6,031 nucleotides of DNA from positions 1-6,031 of the forward strand of contig JAPLSP010000514.1 of assembly GCA_026398575.1 (NCBI GenBank). Reading direction: 5' to 3'. The notes beneath the pieces were generated by a model, which was not told the DNA's origin, made no database searches, and worked only from the letters and a program-made list of their open reading frames with translations. Shown piece by piece: positions 1-5,754 of the stretch (the stretch's first letter is position 1; every line of letters starts with the position of its first letter). Source of the stretch: Candidatus Sumerlaeota bacterium. GTDB taxonomy: Bacteria; Sumerlaeota; Sumerlaeia; JADFCT01. The position numbers and the translations under genes were made by a program.

Positions 1-50
1 CCGCAAATACGCGCCCGATATGCGAAGCGCGCTTACCTGCAAATATCGTA

Positions 51-206
51 TCATTCCTTCGGCGTCATGTTATGTTCTTCGGCGCAAACGATGAAAGGCA
101 ATTCGCACTCAATCATGCGCAGATAAAAAATTGCATTGGCCAGGCTGTGATCTGCATAATCCACGCCATGAGCATAATAAAAACGCGGATAGCTTCCGAG
201 GCATTA
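51..206 (-). pseudogene. possible decayed small gene, C-terminal part, unknown function
   Basis: On the minus strand the frame is open from a stop at 206-204 down to a TGA at 53-51. Its translation looks like real protein, for example AHGVDYADHSLANAIF followed by a stretch ending in MTPKE, with ordinary codons. No ATG start with a ribosome site is present; the only in-frame ATGs fall late. One added T in the T5 run at 183-179 would join this frame to another that opens at an ATG at 238-236 (start MELILDKD). The joined product would be a 62-residue protein. That ATG overlaps the start of the glycosidase gene head to head, leaving no room for a promoter. The plus strand in the same codon register is also open (3-215) and could instead be the tail of an upstream gene. 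I do not recognise a family for either reading. Base composition is AT-richer than the next gene. Confidence 0.3.
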
Positions 207-236
207 GAAGACTGATCTTTATCCAGGATAAGTTCC

Positions 237-1340
237 ATGTCTTGCAGCCGCAGACGATTCGTGAAATCGGCCTTGGGGATCGCGGGCGCCGGATGCTTGA
301 CGCCTTGGGCTTTGTCCATCTCCGGCGCGGAGAAAAACGAGCCCGCCAACGGCGCCCATGCGGAAATAGAAACAATGCCGGTTTATCTTAAAGGATATGA
401 AGAGGCCTATCGCAAGGACCCTCGCGCCGCGGCGATCCAGTGGTTTATGGACGCCAAGTTCGGGCTCTTTGCGCATTATGGCCTGATGAGCCTCTCGCCA
501 GGAGGCAAAGCCAGGCCATTGCCTTCCGGCGTCACCCTGGCCGATCTGGCCAGGCGGTTCACGGCGGAAAAATTCGACGCCGGCGCGCTGGCCGATCTTG
601 CCGTGGCGGCGCGGATGCGCTACATCAATTTCACGCCCTATCACGGCGGCGGACCTTACATGTTCCGCTCGCAGGTGGCGCATCCCACCTCGCTCGAACT
701 GCCCGCCAAACGCGATCTGGCCGGCGAACTCGCCGAGGCATGCCGGAAGCGCGGCTTGGGACTTTTCCTCTATGTTCATGCTGGCATCACGCGATCGAAC
801 GCGGAGACGCTCGCGCGCAATCACGCGATCCTGCGCGAATGGCTGACGCAATATGGCCCGATCGCCGGACTGTGGTTCGACACCGTCGCCGACTACTATG
901 ATCATCCGGAATATCATCCCAAGCTATTGGAGACCTATGCGCTGATCCGATCTCTACAGCCGCAATGTCTGATCTCATATTGCCACGGCGCCACGGGCGA
1001 AGAGGATTTCCTCGCCACCGAGCATTCGCTGCGCCCGCCTTCCCAAAACAGCCATCTGACCGCCGAGGCCAGGCGCAAACTGGAGACCAAGCCCGCCGAA
1101 ATCTGCACAACGCTCCAGCTCGACCAAAAGGACGGCAAAGGAACCAAGATGTGGTTCGACGTGGAAGGCGCGTATCATCGCAACCCCGAGGAGGTTTGGA
1201 AATTGCTGGCCGGCGCGCGGCGCGACAAGGCCAACCTCCTCGTCAATACCGGCCTGCGCGGCGACGGCTCGGTCCATCCCGACGACGAAAAGACGCTCCG
1301 CGAAATCGGCCGCCGCCTCAGCCGCCAAGGCTTCCCTTAA
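237..1340 (+). CDS. exported GH29-like glycosidase (alpha-L-fucosidase family), twin-arginine signal
   Basis: This 367-residue protein resembles family GH29 alpha-L-fucosidases, which release terminal L-fucose from glycans with a retaining mechanism. The N-terminus carries a clear twin-arginine export signal (SRRRFVK at residues 4-10, then a hydrophobic stretch to about residue 30), so it probably acts folded in the periplasm or outside. The (beta/alpha)8-type domain begins near WFMDAKFGLFAHYG (69-82), which matches the conserved FGIFIHWG block and keeps its His (H80). GLWFD (211-215) matches the family nucleophile motif, making D215 the candidate nucleophile. EICTTL (288-293) and ANLLVNTGLRGDGSV (332-346) match the late conserved blocks. 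The usual KHHDGF block is replaced by PYHGGGPYMF (134-143), so one substrate-contacting His is lost and fucose specificity is unsure. The protein is short for the family (usually about 450 residues) and lacks an obvious C-terminal beta domain. The start at 237 is supported by AGGA at 225-228, 8 bases upstream, and by the export signal directly following it. Confidence 0.85.
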   Translation: MSCSRRRFVKSALGIAGAGCLTPWALSISGAEKNEPANGAHAEIETMPVYLKGYEEAYRKDPRAAAIQWFMDAKFGLFAHYGLMSLSPGGKARPLPSGVTLADLARRFTAEKFDAGALADLAVAARMRYINFTPYHGGGPYMFRSQVAHPTSLELPAKRDLAGELAEACRKRGLGLFLYVHAGITRSNAETLARNHAILREWLTQYGPIAGLWFDTVADYYDHPEYHPKLLETYALIRSLQPQCLISYCHGATGEEDFLATEHSLRPPSQNSHLTAEARRKLETKPAEICTTLQLDQKDGKGTKMWFDVEGAYHRNPEEVWKLLAGARRDKANLLVNTGLRGDGSVHPDDEKTLREIGRRLSRQGFP

Positions 1341-1423
1341 CACAAGACGCCAAAGCATCAGGGTATCCATCAAGCATTCTTCCATTTGAGAGCAAAATTC
1401 TCACTCCCTTTGCGGAAGAGGCC

Positions 1424-1470
1424 AAGATTTTCTCAAACTCTGTCTGCAAAAATATGCCGTTTCGCGGCGC
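1424..1470. repeat. AT-rich leader repeat, copy 1
   Basis: The block runs from AAGATTTTCTCAAACTCTGT through a short A-run to GCGGCGC. It matches the block at 1591-1635 with only a few substitutions and a 2-base length difference. It opens the first composite unit and lies 2 bases upstream of the first hairpin. Confidence 0.75.
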
Positions 1471-1472
1471 AA

Positions 1473-1537
1473 CATCCGTGTTATCCGGGAAATCCGTGGT
1501 TAATTTTCAACCGCGGATTTCCCGGATAAAACGGATG
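1473..1537. repeat. 29-bp inverted repeat, hairpin 1
   Basis: The arms are 1473-1501 and 1509-1537, with a 7-base loop (AATTTTC). They pair over 29 positions with two mismatches, one of which is a possible G-U pair in RNA. The arm is built from steps of ATCCG (CATCCGTG, TTATCCGGG, AAATCCGTGG). No T-run follows, so it is not a standard terminator for the glycosidase gene, although such a stable hairpin 130 bases after its stop could protect the 3' end of the transcript. Confidence 0.85.
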
Positions 1538-1545
1538 GCAATGAG

Positions 1546-1561
1546 CGACAACATGTTGTCG
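1546..1561. repeat. 16-bp perfect palindrome, copy 1
   Basis: CGACAACATGTTGTCG equals its own reverse complement. It lies 8 bases after hairpin 1 and is followed by GTTC and then GATAATGGCATAA. The identical 16-mer recurs at 1804-1819. Length and symmetry fit a dimeric DNA-binding protein site, but no regulator in this window identifies the partner. Confidence 0.8.
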
Positions 1562-1590
1562 TTCGGCGTGGGATAATGGCATAATGGCCT

Positions 1591-1635
1591 AGGATTTTTT
1601 CAAACTCTGTTAGAAAAAATGTCCGATTGCGGCGC
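1591..1635. repeat. AT-rich leader repeat, copy 2
   Basis: The block runs from AGGATTTTTTCAAACTCTGT through an A-run to GCGGCGC and is the counterpart of 1424-1470. It directly follows the end of the first unit. A shorter echo (CAGATTTTTTCG, 1779-1790) precedes the second palindrome. Confidence 0.75.
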
Positions 1636-1692
1636 CAGAGAATTAGGTGGCTTGTTCATGGCGCCCGTGCCTGTTGCTGAAAATCCGTCATG

Positions 1693-1773
1693 ATTCGCCC
1701 GATCCGCCCAATCCGTGTTCTATAACAAAAAATCAGATTGGGATAGAACACGGATGGGGCGGATCGGGCGGAT
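1693..1773. repeat. 31-bp inverted repeat, hairpin 2
   Basis: The arms are 1693-1723 and 1743-1773, pairing over 31 positions with two mismatches around a 19-base loop. The arm again contains ATCCG steps (GATCCGCCC, AATCCGTG), but its sequence differs from hairpin 1, so the two stems are not simple copies. It takes the same place within unit 2 as hairpin 1 does in unit 1. Confidence 0.85.
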
Positions 1774-1801
1774 TGACACAGATTTTTTCGTAGTTTGTGC
1801 A

Positions 1802-1821
1802 AACGACAACATGTTGTCGTT
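1802..1821. repeat. 20-bp perfect palindrome, copy 2
   Basis: AACGACAACATGTTGTCGTT is self-complementary over 20 bases and contains the same 16-mer as 1546-1561. It is followed by CATTTTT and GATAATGCCATAA, matching the tail of unit 1. It lies about 65 bases upstream of the proposed dehydrogenase promoter. Confidence 0.8.
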
Positions 1822-1884
1822 CATTTTTGATAATGCCATAAATCGCCAGTGGATATCGCCCGGCGATCCCATCGGCATATCCGC

Positions 1885-1913
1885 TTGATATCCATGATTC
1901 TGACGCTTACGAT
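1885..1913 (+). promoter_or_regulatory. likely sigma-70-type promoter of the dehydrogenase gene
   Basis: TTGATA (1885-1890) and TACGAT (1908-1913) are separated by exactly 17 bases, giving 5 of 6 and 4 of 6 matches to the consensus boxes. Transcription would begin near 1920, leaving an untranslated leader of about 95 bases. The call rests on sequence match alone. Confidence 0.35.
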
Positions 1914-2014
1914 TGGGTTGTGGGCGTTGGCGCGAAATGCTCTTTTGCGCGCAATGGATTATCGGTCGCTCATCGCCTCTCATAACGCAGGAATTCCCAA
2001 AGAGGAAAAATGCA

Positions 2015-3694
2015 ATGACTTCGCTTCCGAAAACTCAATACGCCGTGCAGCTGACCGGCCCCAGCACGCTGGAGATCAATACCAGCAAACCTGTGATTCC
2101 GCCCACGGGATACCAGATTCTTGGCAAAGTGGAGGCGACCGGCCTATGCTTTTCGGATTTGAAACTCCTCAAGCAGTTCGCCGAGCATCCGCGCAAAGGC
2201 CACGTGGCCGAAGGAATCGCCCTTGAGGAACTGAAACGAATCCCGAGCTACGTGCCCGGCGACATGCCCACGGTTCCAGGGCATGAAACCGTCATCCGCA
2301 TCGTGGCCGTCGGCGACAAGGTGAAGAAGCACAAGGCGGGCGAACGCCGCCTGGTGCAGACCGATTACCGTGGCTTGAAGATACCCGGAGGCTCGAATGC
2401 CTCGTTCGGCTACAACTTCGAGGGCGGCCTGCAGGAATACGTTCTCATTGACGAGCGCATCTCGCGCGACATGCAGACGGATGAGAGTTTTTTGCTGCCG
2501 GTCCGCGAGGAAAAAAGCCGCTCCGCCATCTGCCTTGCCGAGCCCTGGGCGTGCGTCGAAAACTCTTATGCGACGGTCGAGCGCCAAACCCTGAAGGCGG
2601 GCGGGCAGCTGTTGATCGTGGCCGATGAAGAGCATTCCGTGGGCGGCATTGAGGAAGCCTTTGCCGAGAAGGGGGCGCCGGCCAGCGTCACGTATCTCTG
2701 CGCGACAAACACACAGGCGGCCATCATCCGGGCGATGGACATACCGAGCGAACGCGCCAAATTCGCCTCCGCGTTGCCCGACAAGCATTTCGACGACATC
2801 ATTTATTTCGGCGCAAACAAAGCGACCATCGAAATCCTGAGCGGCAAGATCGCAAACCAAGGCATCGTCAATATCGTCACCGCCGGGCAAAAGATCGGCG
2901 TGCCCGCGGCCATCGGCGTCGGGCGTATTCACTACGGCCTGACGCGATGGATTGGAACCAACTCGGCCAGCGCCGCCGACGCCTATTCCGTGATTCCTCA
3001 CACGGGCGAAATCCGAGAAAACGACCGCTGCCTCGTGATGGGCGCGGCCGGCCCGATGGGCCAGATGCACGTCGTGCGCAACATCTGTTCGGGCAAGAGC
3101 GGAGTGAAAGTCGTGGCCACCGATCTGGACGACGTCCGCCTCGCCTCGCTCGCCCGCGTCGCCGTTCCGATGGCGAAGGCCAATGGCATTGACTTGCGCG
3201 TTATCAACACAAAGACGACGCTGCTGAGCGAAAAATTCACATACGTGGCGGTCATGGTTCCCGTCCCGGCCCTCGTTGGCCAGGCGATCGCCGACGCCGA
3301 CGAAGGCTGCCTGATCAACGTCTTCGCCGGGATTCCCGCGCCAACGATCCACCCGATTGACCTTGACGCCCTGATCGCCAAACGCTGTTTCCTTTTCGGC
3401 ACGAGCGGCTCGGTGCTCAACGACATGAAGATCATGCTGAAAAAAGTGGAAGACGGCACGCTCGATACCAACGTCTCGGTGGACGCCGTTTCGGGCATGG
3501 CCGGCGCGATTGACGGCATCGCGGCGGTCGAGAACCGCACGTTGGCCGGCAAGATCATCGTCTATCCCGAGTTGCATGATCTCCCGCTGACGCCGCTGGC
3601 CAAACTCGGCGAGAAGTTCCCGACCGTCGCCGCCAAACTCGACGAAGGCCGATGGACCAAAGCGGCGGAAGAGGAACTGCTGCGCATGGCCTAA
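2015..3694 (+). CDS. zinc-type medium-chain dehydrogenase with duplicated Rossmann region
   Basis: This 559-residue protein belongs to the zinc-dependent alcohol/polyol dehydrogenase (MDR) superfamily, cytosolic NAD(P)-linked oxidoreductases of alcohols and sugars. The catalytic zinc ligands are visible as C45 (GLCFSD), H90-E91 (PGHE) and E176 (CLAEPW), as in sorbitol-dehydrogenase-like members; there is no four-Cys structural zinc lobe. The coenzyme fold is seen at GAAGPMG (343-349), with D370 ending the second strand, which favours NAD. It is much longer than the usual 340-410 residues. Residues 195-320 look like an additional, degenerate Rossmann unit (FDDIIYFGANKATIEIL at 259-275 resembles the usual second half) that lacks a GxGxxG loop. 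About 40 residues extend past the normal C-terminus at KIIVYP (513-518). The closest general type I can name is the L-sorbose-1-phosphate reductase/sorbitol dehydrogenase group; the substrate is unknown. The start is set by AGAGGA at 2001-2006, 8 bases before ATG; an upstream in-frame extension lacks such a site. The gene is GC-rich like the glycosidase. Confidence 0.85.
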   Translation: MTSLPKTQYAVQLTGPSTLEINTSKPVIPPTGYQILGKVEATGLCFSDLKLLKQFAEHPRKGHVAEGIALEELKRIPSYVPGDMPTVPGHETVIRIVAVGDKVKKHKAGERRLVQTDYRGLKIPGGSNASFGYNFEGGLQEYVLIDERISRDMQTDESFLLPVREEKSRSAICLAEPWACVENSYATVERQTLKAGGQLLIVADEEHSVGGIEEAFAEKGAPASVTYLCATNTQAAIIRAMDIPSERAKFASALPDKHFDDIIYFGANKATIEILSGKIANQGIVNIVTAGQKIGVPAAIGVGRIHYGLTRWIGTNSASAADAYSVIPHTGEIRENDRCLVMGAAGPMGQMHVVRNICSGKSGVKVVATDLDDVRLASLARVAVPMAKANGIDLRVINTKTTLLSEKFTYVAVMVPVPALVGQAIADADEGCLINVFAGIPAPTIHPIDLDALIAKRCFLFGTSGSVLNDMKIMLKKVEDGTLDTNVSVDAVSGMAGAIDGIAAVENRTLAGKIIVYPELHDLPLTPLAKLGEKFPTVAAKLDEGRWTKAAEEELLRMA

Positions 3695-3797
3695 CCTGAT
3701 CATGATATAAAGATTGGGCTTGCACTCTTGGATTCCTTCGGGACAGATTGAGTCAGAGGGTAATTGGCAGGTGAATTCAAATTGTGAGGTGAAAAAA

Positions 3798-4118
3798 ATG
3801 AACTCGACTGAGAAAAATAGATCCGGGAAAACAGGCAATAGATCAAGTGACCTCATTCCCATGACGCATAAGGCTAAAGTCACGATGGACCTTTTGCCGC
3901 CCGGAGATCAGAAGACGGTTGCGCGAACTATTAATGCATTGGCGAAAACGCCAGGCCTGTCTTCGCCCCGCATCTTAAAACTGCGATCTGTCAAAGACTA
4001 TTATATGACACATGCCGGACGGAAGTTCCGCGTCATATTTAGCCGGGACAAAAAAAACATTAAGATTGTGGATATTGTGAACCACGATCTTTTGAATTGG
4101 ATGTTTACCGCGCAATAA
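3798..4118 (+). CDS. RelE/ParE-superfamily toxin-like protein without adjacent antitoxin
   Basis: This 106-residue protein matches the compact RelE/ParE toxin fold (mRNA interferase or gyrase inhibitor). A helical region (22-50) is followed by KLRSVKDYYMTHAGRKFRVIF (61-81) and IKIVDIVNHDLL (88-99), the strand pattern that ends most members (Y-x-x-R-x-G-x-[YF]-R-V-I-F ... I-V-x-H). R75, R78 and H96 are candidate functional residues. The first 20 residues are polar and unlike the family, so this may be an added tail. ATG 3798 is chosen because GAGGTGA (3786-3792) is a very strong ribosome site; M22 (3861) lacks one. No antitoxin frame fits in the 103 bases upstream, and the next gene is a nuclease-like protein rather than an antitoxin. 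Only 11 bases separate the two genes. The gene is AT-richer than the dehydrogenase before it, which suggests transfer. Whether it is ParE-like, HigB-like or an inactive relative cannot be told. Confidence 0.7.
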   Translation: MNSTEKNRSGKTGNRSSDLIPMTHKAKVTMDLLPPGDQKTVARTINALAKTPGLSSPRILKLRSVKDYYMTHAGRKFRVIFSRDKKNIKIVDIVNHDLLNWMFTAQ

Positions 4119-4129
4119 GGAGCATTGCG

Positions 4130-4780
4130 ATGAAAGGACTTGAAGCATTCCAGTTTAAGCTAGAAAAAGTCCCGGCCGAATACAAAGACTATGAAGCGTT
4201 TCTTGGCAATAAACATCGCTCAATCAGTGAGACGAAAGAGATCATTCCCTTTTTCAAGAGTCACAAGCACTTGTCAGCCTTTATCGCGTCAAATGCAATG
4301 GCGCTTGGGAGATATGACCAAATCAAATATGAGTTTTCCCTAGCCGGAAATTTCCGCGCGGATCTGGTTGTTTGCGATTCGGTATCGCATCGGTATTGTT
4401 TTATTGAGTTTGAAGATGCAAGGCGCAATAGCATCTTTAGGAAAACCGGCAAAGGCGTTTCTGAGTGGTCTCCAAGATTTGAGCATGGTTTCAGCCAGAT
4501 CGTTGACTGGTTTTGTGAGATAGACGATCAAAAGAACACCCGGGCTTTCCGATCCATCTTTGGTTCTGAAGCGATTCAAGCCTATGGGATTCTGGTTATT
4601 GGAAGAGATGCTTTCTTAACCGATCACGAAAGATACCGCCTTGCATGGCGATGTGATAAAGTGCTGATTGACTCTCACAAAATCATCTGCCTTACCTTTG
4701 ACCAATTAGCCAAAGATATCAAAGAGGGACTTTCATTATACCCGCAAATCTATTCAGCGGAATCTCAGCCAGCCTCATAA
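4130..4780 (+). CDS. Shedu-like (DUF4263) nuclease-family defence protein
   Basis: This 216-residue protein resembles the DUF4263 domain of the Shedu anti-phage protein SduA, a PD-(D/E)xK-fold nuclease. The core signals are D78 (FRADLVV), FIEFEDA (91-97, E93 and E95 in the place of the E-x-K strand), and HGFSQIVDWF (119-128), where Q123 with W127 resembles the Q-x-x-x-Y motif. GILVIGRD (153-160) and ERYRLAWR (167-174) follow, as in the family. A Glu replaces the usual catalytic Lys in E-x-K, so the active site may be a variant. It is close to a minimal catalytic domain; many Shedu proteins carry extra N-terminal sensor regions. ATG 4130 has AAGGAG (4117-4122) seven bases upstream, overlapping the toxin stop TAA, so the two are probably co-transcribed and translationally coupled. 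Composition is AT-richer than flanking metabolic genes. Family assignment is from motif memory without a profile search. Confidence 0.7.
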   Translation: MKGLEAFQFKLEKVPAEYKDYEAFLGNKHRSISETKEIIPFFKSHKHLSAFIASNAMALGRYDQIKYEFSLAGNFRADLVVCDSVSHRYCFIEFEDARRNSIFRKTGKGVSEWSPRFEHGFSQIVDWFCEIDDQKNTRAFRSIFGSEAIQAYGILVIGRDAFLTDHERYRLAWRCDKVLIDSHKIICLTFDQLAKDIKEGLSLYPQIYSAESQPAS

Positions 4781-4792
4781 TTCTATTCTTGA

Positions 4793-4999
4793 ATGCTCGG
4801 ACCTGCACACGCCTTCCGCATCAAGCGGCCCGCAGCAAGCAATTCTGCGAATGCGCTGAAAGCTGATTCGCTGCATTCGACCATTGCGAAAAATGGATCT
4901 GAGGATACAACCTTGCAGTCAGGAAAAGAATATCATCGCGGCGCGCTGACGGTTTATCTGCGCCTGCTGGGCATCACACCACGGCTGTTTGCGGAGTAG
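4793..4999 (+). pseudogene. C-terminal remnant of a DinB-family protein
   Basis: The frame ends with EYHRGALTVYLRLLGITP (from about 4928), closely matching the C-terminal helix of DinB-family metal-binding four-helix proteins, typically HHRGQLTVYLRLLG. The His at 4934-4936 would be one of the three metal ligands of an intact protein. Only about 24 residues are recognisable. The preceding 44 residues back to ATG 4793 do not resemble DinB, and full members have 150-170 residues. There is no ribosome site at 4793. This is most likely the truncated end of a gene whose front was lost, perhaps when the toxin/Shedu cassette arrived. Its stop lies 2 bases from the convergent stop of the malectin lipoprotein gene. 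Confidence 0.55.
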
Positions 5000-5001
5000 C
5001 G

Positions 5002-5571
5002 CTATTCGGCCATGATCTCAATGCCGTTGATTTCCGGGGCTTGGGCTTGCTCGGTGAATTTAATGAGCAACTCGCCTTTGTCCACGGACACGCCTTTGAA
5101 GGTTTTGATGAGAGGCTTGTTCAACCCGCCTGTTTCCTTGAAAATGTCCAAGGCCGGCAGAACGGTCTTGCCATTGATCGCCACGGCGAGGACTCGTTCG
5201 CCTGCGGCAGTGATGCCGTCATAGGTTTCACAGAAGTGGAGACGCACAATATAGGCGCCGTTGGGAAGCGCGAACTTGTAGCCATCCATGCCCCAGCGTT
5301 CGGTGACATAGATTTCAGGGCAGGGAGAATCTTTGACGTCGAAGTGCGTGCGTGTGACCGTCTCGCCGCCCATGGCCCCCCATTGGGCGCCTGCCTTCCA
5401 CATCTGATCGGCGAGCCACTTATTGCCGGCCTTGTCCGTATAGTCTTTGTCGTTGGCGCAATCAACGCGGATAACCATCTTGCTTGCTCCGTTTCCAAAC
5501 ATGGCGCATCCGCTCAGCGCCATCGCCGCCGTCGCTGCCAGCAACAAACCCATGAGATTTCTTCTACGCAT
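5002..5571 (-). CDS. malectin-domain carbohydrate-binding lipoprotein
   Basis: This 189-residue protein starts with a lipoprotein signal peptide: MRRR, a hydrophobic run, and the lipobox LSGC with the lipidated Cys at 22. The mature part is essentially one malectin domain (about 33-187), a beta-sandwich that binds di- or oligosaccharides (CBM57 type). The domain opening RVDCANDKDYTDKAGNKW (35-52) is characteristic, YIVRLHFCETY (107-117) matches the central strand, and INGIEIMAE (181-189) is the usual end. The likely role is holding or sensing glycans at the cell envelope; no enzyme domain is attached. Start ATG at 5571-5569 has GGAGG at 5587-5583, about 11 bases upstream. It follows the HD-GYP gene on the same strand after 183 bases and converges on the DinB remnant. 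Confidence 0.85.
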   Translation of the reverse strand: MRRRNLMGLLLAATAAMALSGCAMFGNGASKMVIRVDCANDKDYTDKAGNKWLADQMWKAGAQWGAMGGETVTRTHFDVKDSPCPEIYVTERWGMDGYKFALPNGAYIVRLHFCETYDGITAAGERVLAVAINGKTVLPALDIFKETGGLNKPLIKTFKGVSVDKGELLIKFTEQAQAPEINGIEIMAE

Positions 5572-5597
5572 TTTATCACTTTCCTCCCTTTGAAAAA

Positions 5598-5626
5598 ATT
5601 ATAAAACTAGCCCGAGATCGGACTAG
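5598..5626 (-). promoter_or_regulatory. possible promoter and near-palindromic operator of the lipoprotein gene
   Basis: A perfect TATAAT lies on the minus strand at 5603-5598, giving a start near 5591 just ahead of the ribosome site. There is no good -35 box. In its place, 5607-5626 (CTAGCCCGAGATCGGACTAG on the plus strand) is an imperfect palindrome: 9-base arms pair at 8 of 9 positions around a GA centre. This could be a regulator site that replaces or covers the -35 contact. Confidence 0.35.
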
Positions 5627-5738
5627 AAATTACCAGGGTTTTTCGAATTGACCGAGTCCTGGGCTTAACATGCGCGGGCTTGTCGGACGCGTCAGACGGG
5701 TCGGACCGGTCGGACGGGTTGGACTAGCCTGAGACCGA
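5606..5738. repeat. pair of direct repeats flanking a tandem repeat
   Basis: ACTAGCCCGAGATCGG (5606-5621) and ACTAGCCTGAGACCGA (5723-5738) match at 13 of 16 positions, all differences being transitions. They bracket the 9-bp tandem array at 5683-5727. The stretch between them holds no gene. Confidence 0.5.
5683..5727. repeat. 9-bp tandem repeat, five units
   Basis: The units are TCGGACGCG, TCAGACGGG, TCGGACCGG, TCGGACGGG and TTGGACTAG, a consensus TCGGACGGG with one or two changes in most copies and more in the last. It sits 27 bases past the stop of the HD-GYP gene, in the spacer before the lipoprotein gene. It has no T-run and is not a typical terminator. Confidence 0.75.
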
Positions 5739-5754
5739 GGCCGCCGTCTCTGCT

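Larger units (their letters stand above)
1341..2014. other. long intergenic region made of two composite repeat units
   Basis: This 674-base spacer has no convincing gene; the short frames crossing it have no ribosome sites and are broken by the repeats. From about 1424 to 1590 and from 1591 to about 1842 lie two adjacent degenerate units with the same order of parts: an AT-rich leader, a long hairpin, the palindrome CGACAACATGTTGTCG, then GATAATG(G/C)CATAA. The last 170 bases hold a likely promoter and the ribosome site of the dehydrogenase gene. A 7-bp inverted pair GGATATC (1851-1857) / GATATCC (1887-1893) overlaps the promoter and could be an operator half-site pair, but this is weak. Confidence 0.8.

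Noticed and set aside
219..917. 232-codon open frame on the minus strand
   Set aside because: It is antisense to the GH29-like gene, has arginine-rich low-quality sequence and no ribosome site; a shadow frame.
1473..1773. The two long hairpins as a CRISPR array or as rho-independent terminators
   Set aside because: There are only two stems with different sequence and no regular short repeats with unique spacers, and neither stem is followed by a T-run.
1424..1842. An insertion sequence or transposon
   Set aside because: No transposase frame or paired terminal inverted repeats with target duplications were seen; at most these are small non-autonomous repeats.
1913..2014. N-terminal extension of the dehydrogenase
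   Set aside because: The frame is open upstream, but the residues do not resemble the family, there is no ribosome site there, and AGAGGA fits ATG 2015.
2144..3883. 579-codon open frame on the minus strand
   Set aside because: It lies antisense to the dehydrogenase, whose zinc and coenzyme motifs are clear. Its translation is rich in R, H, V and D as expected from a GC-rich shadow, matches no family I know, and runs past the end of the real gene only by chance.
5041..5604. 187-codon open frame on the plus strand
   Set aside because: It is antisense to the malectin lipoprotein, which has a lipobox and a recognisable domain; the plus frame has neither a ribosome site nor known motifs.
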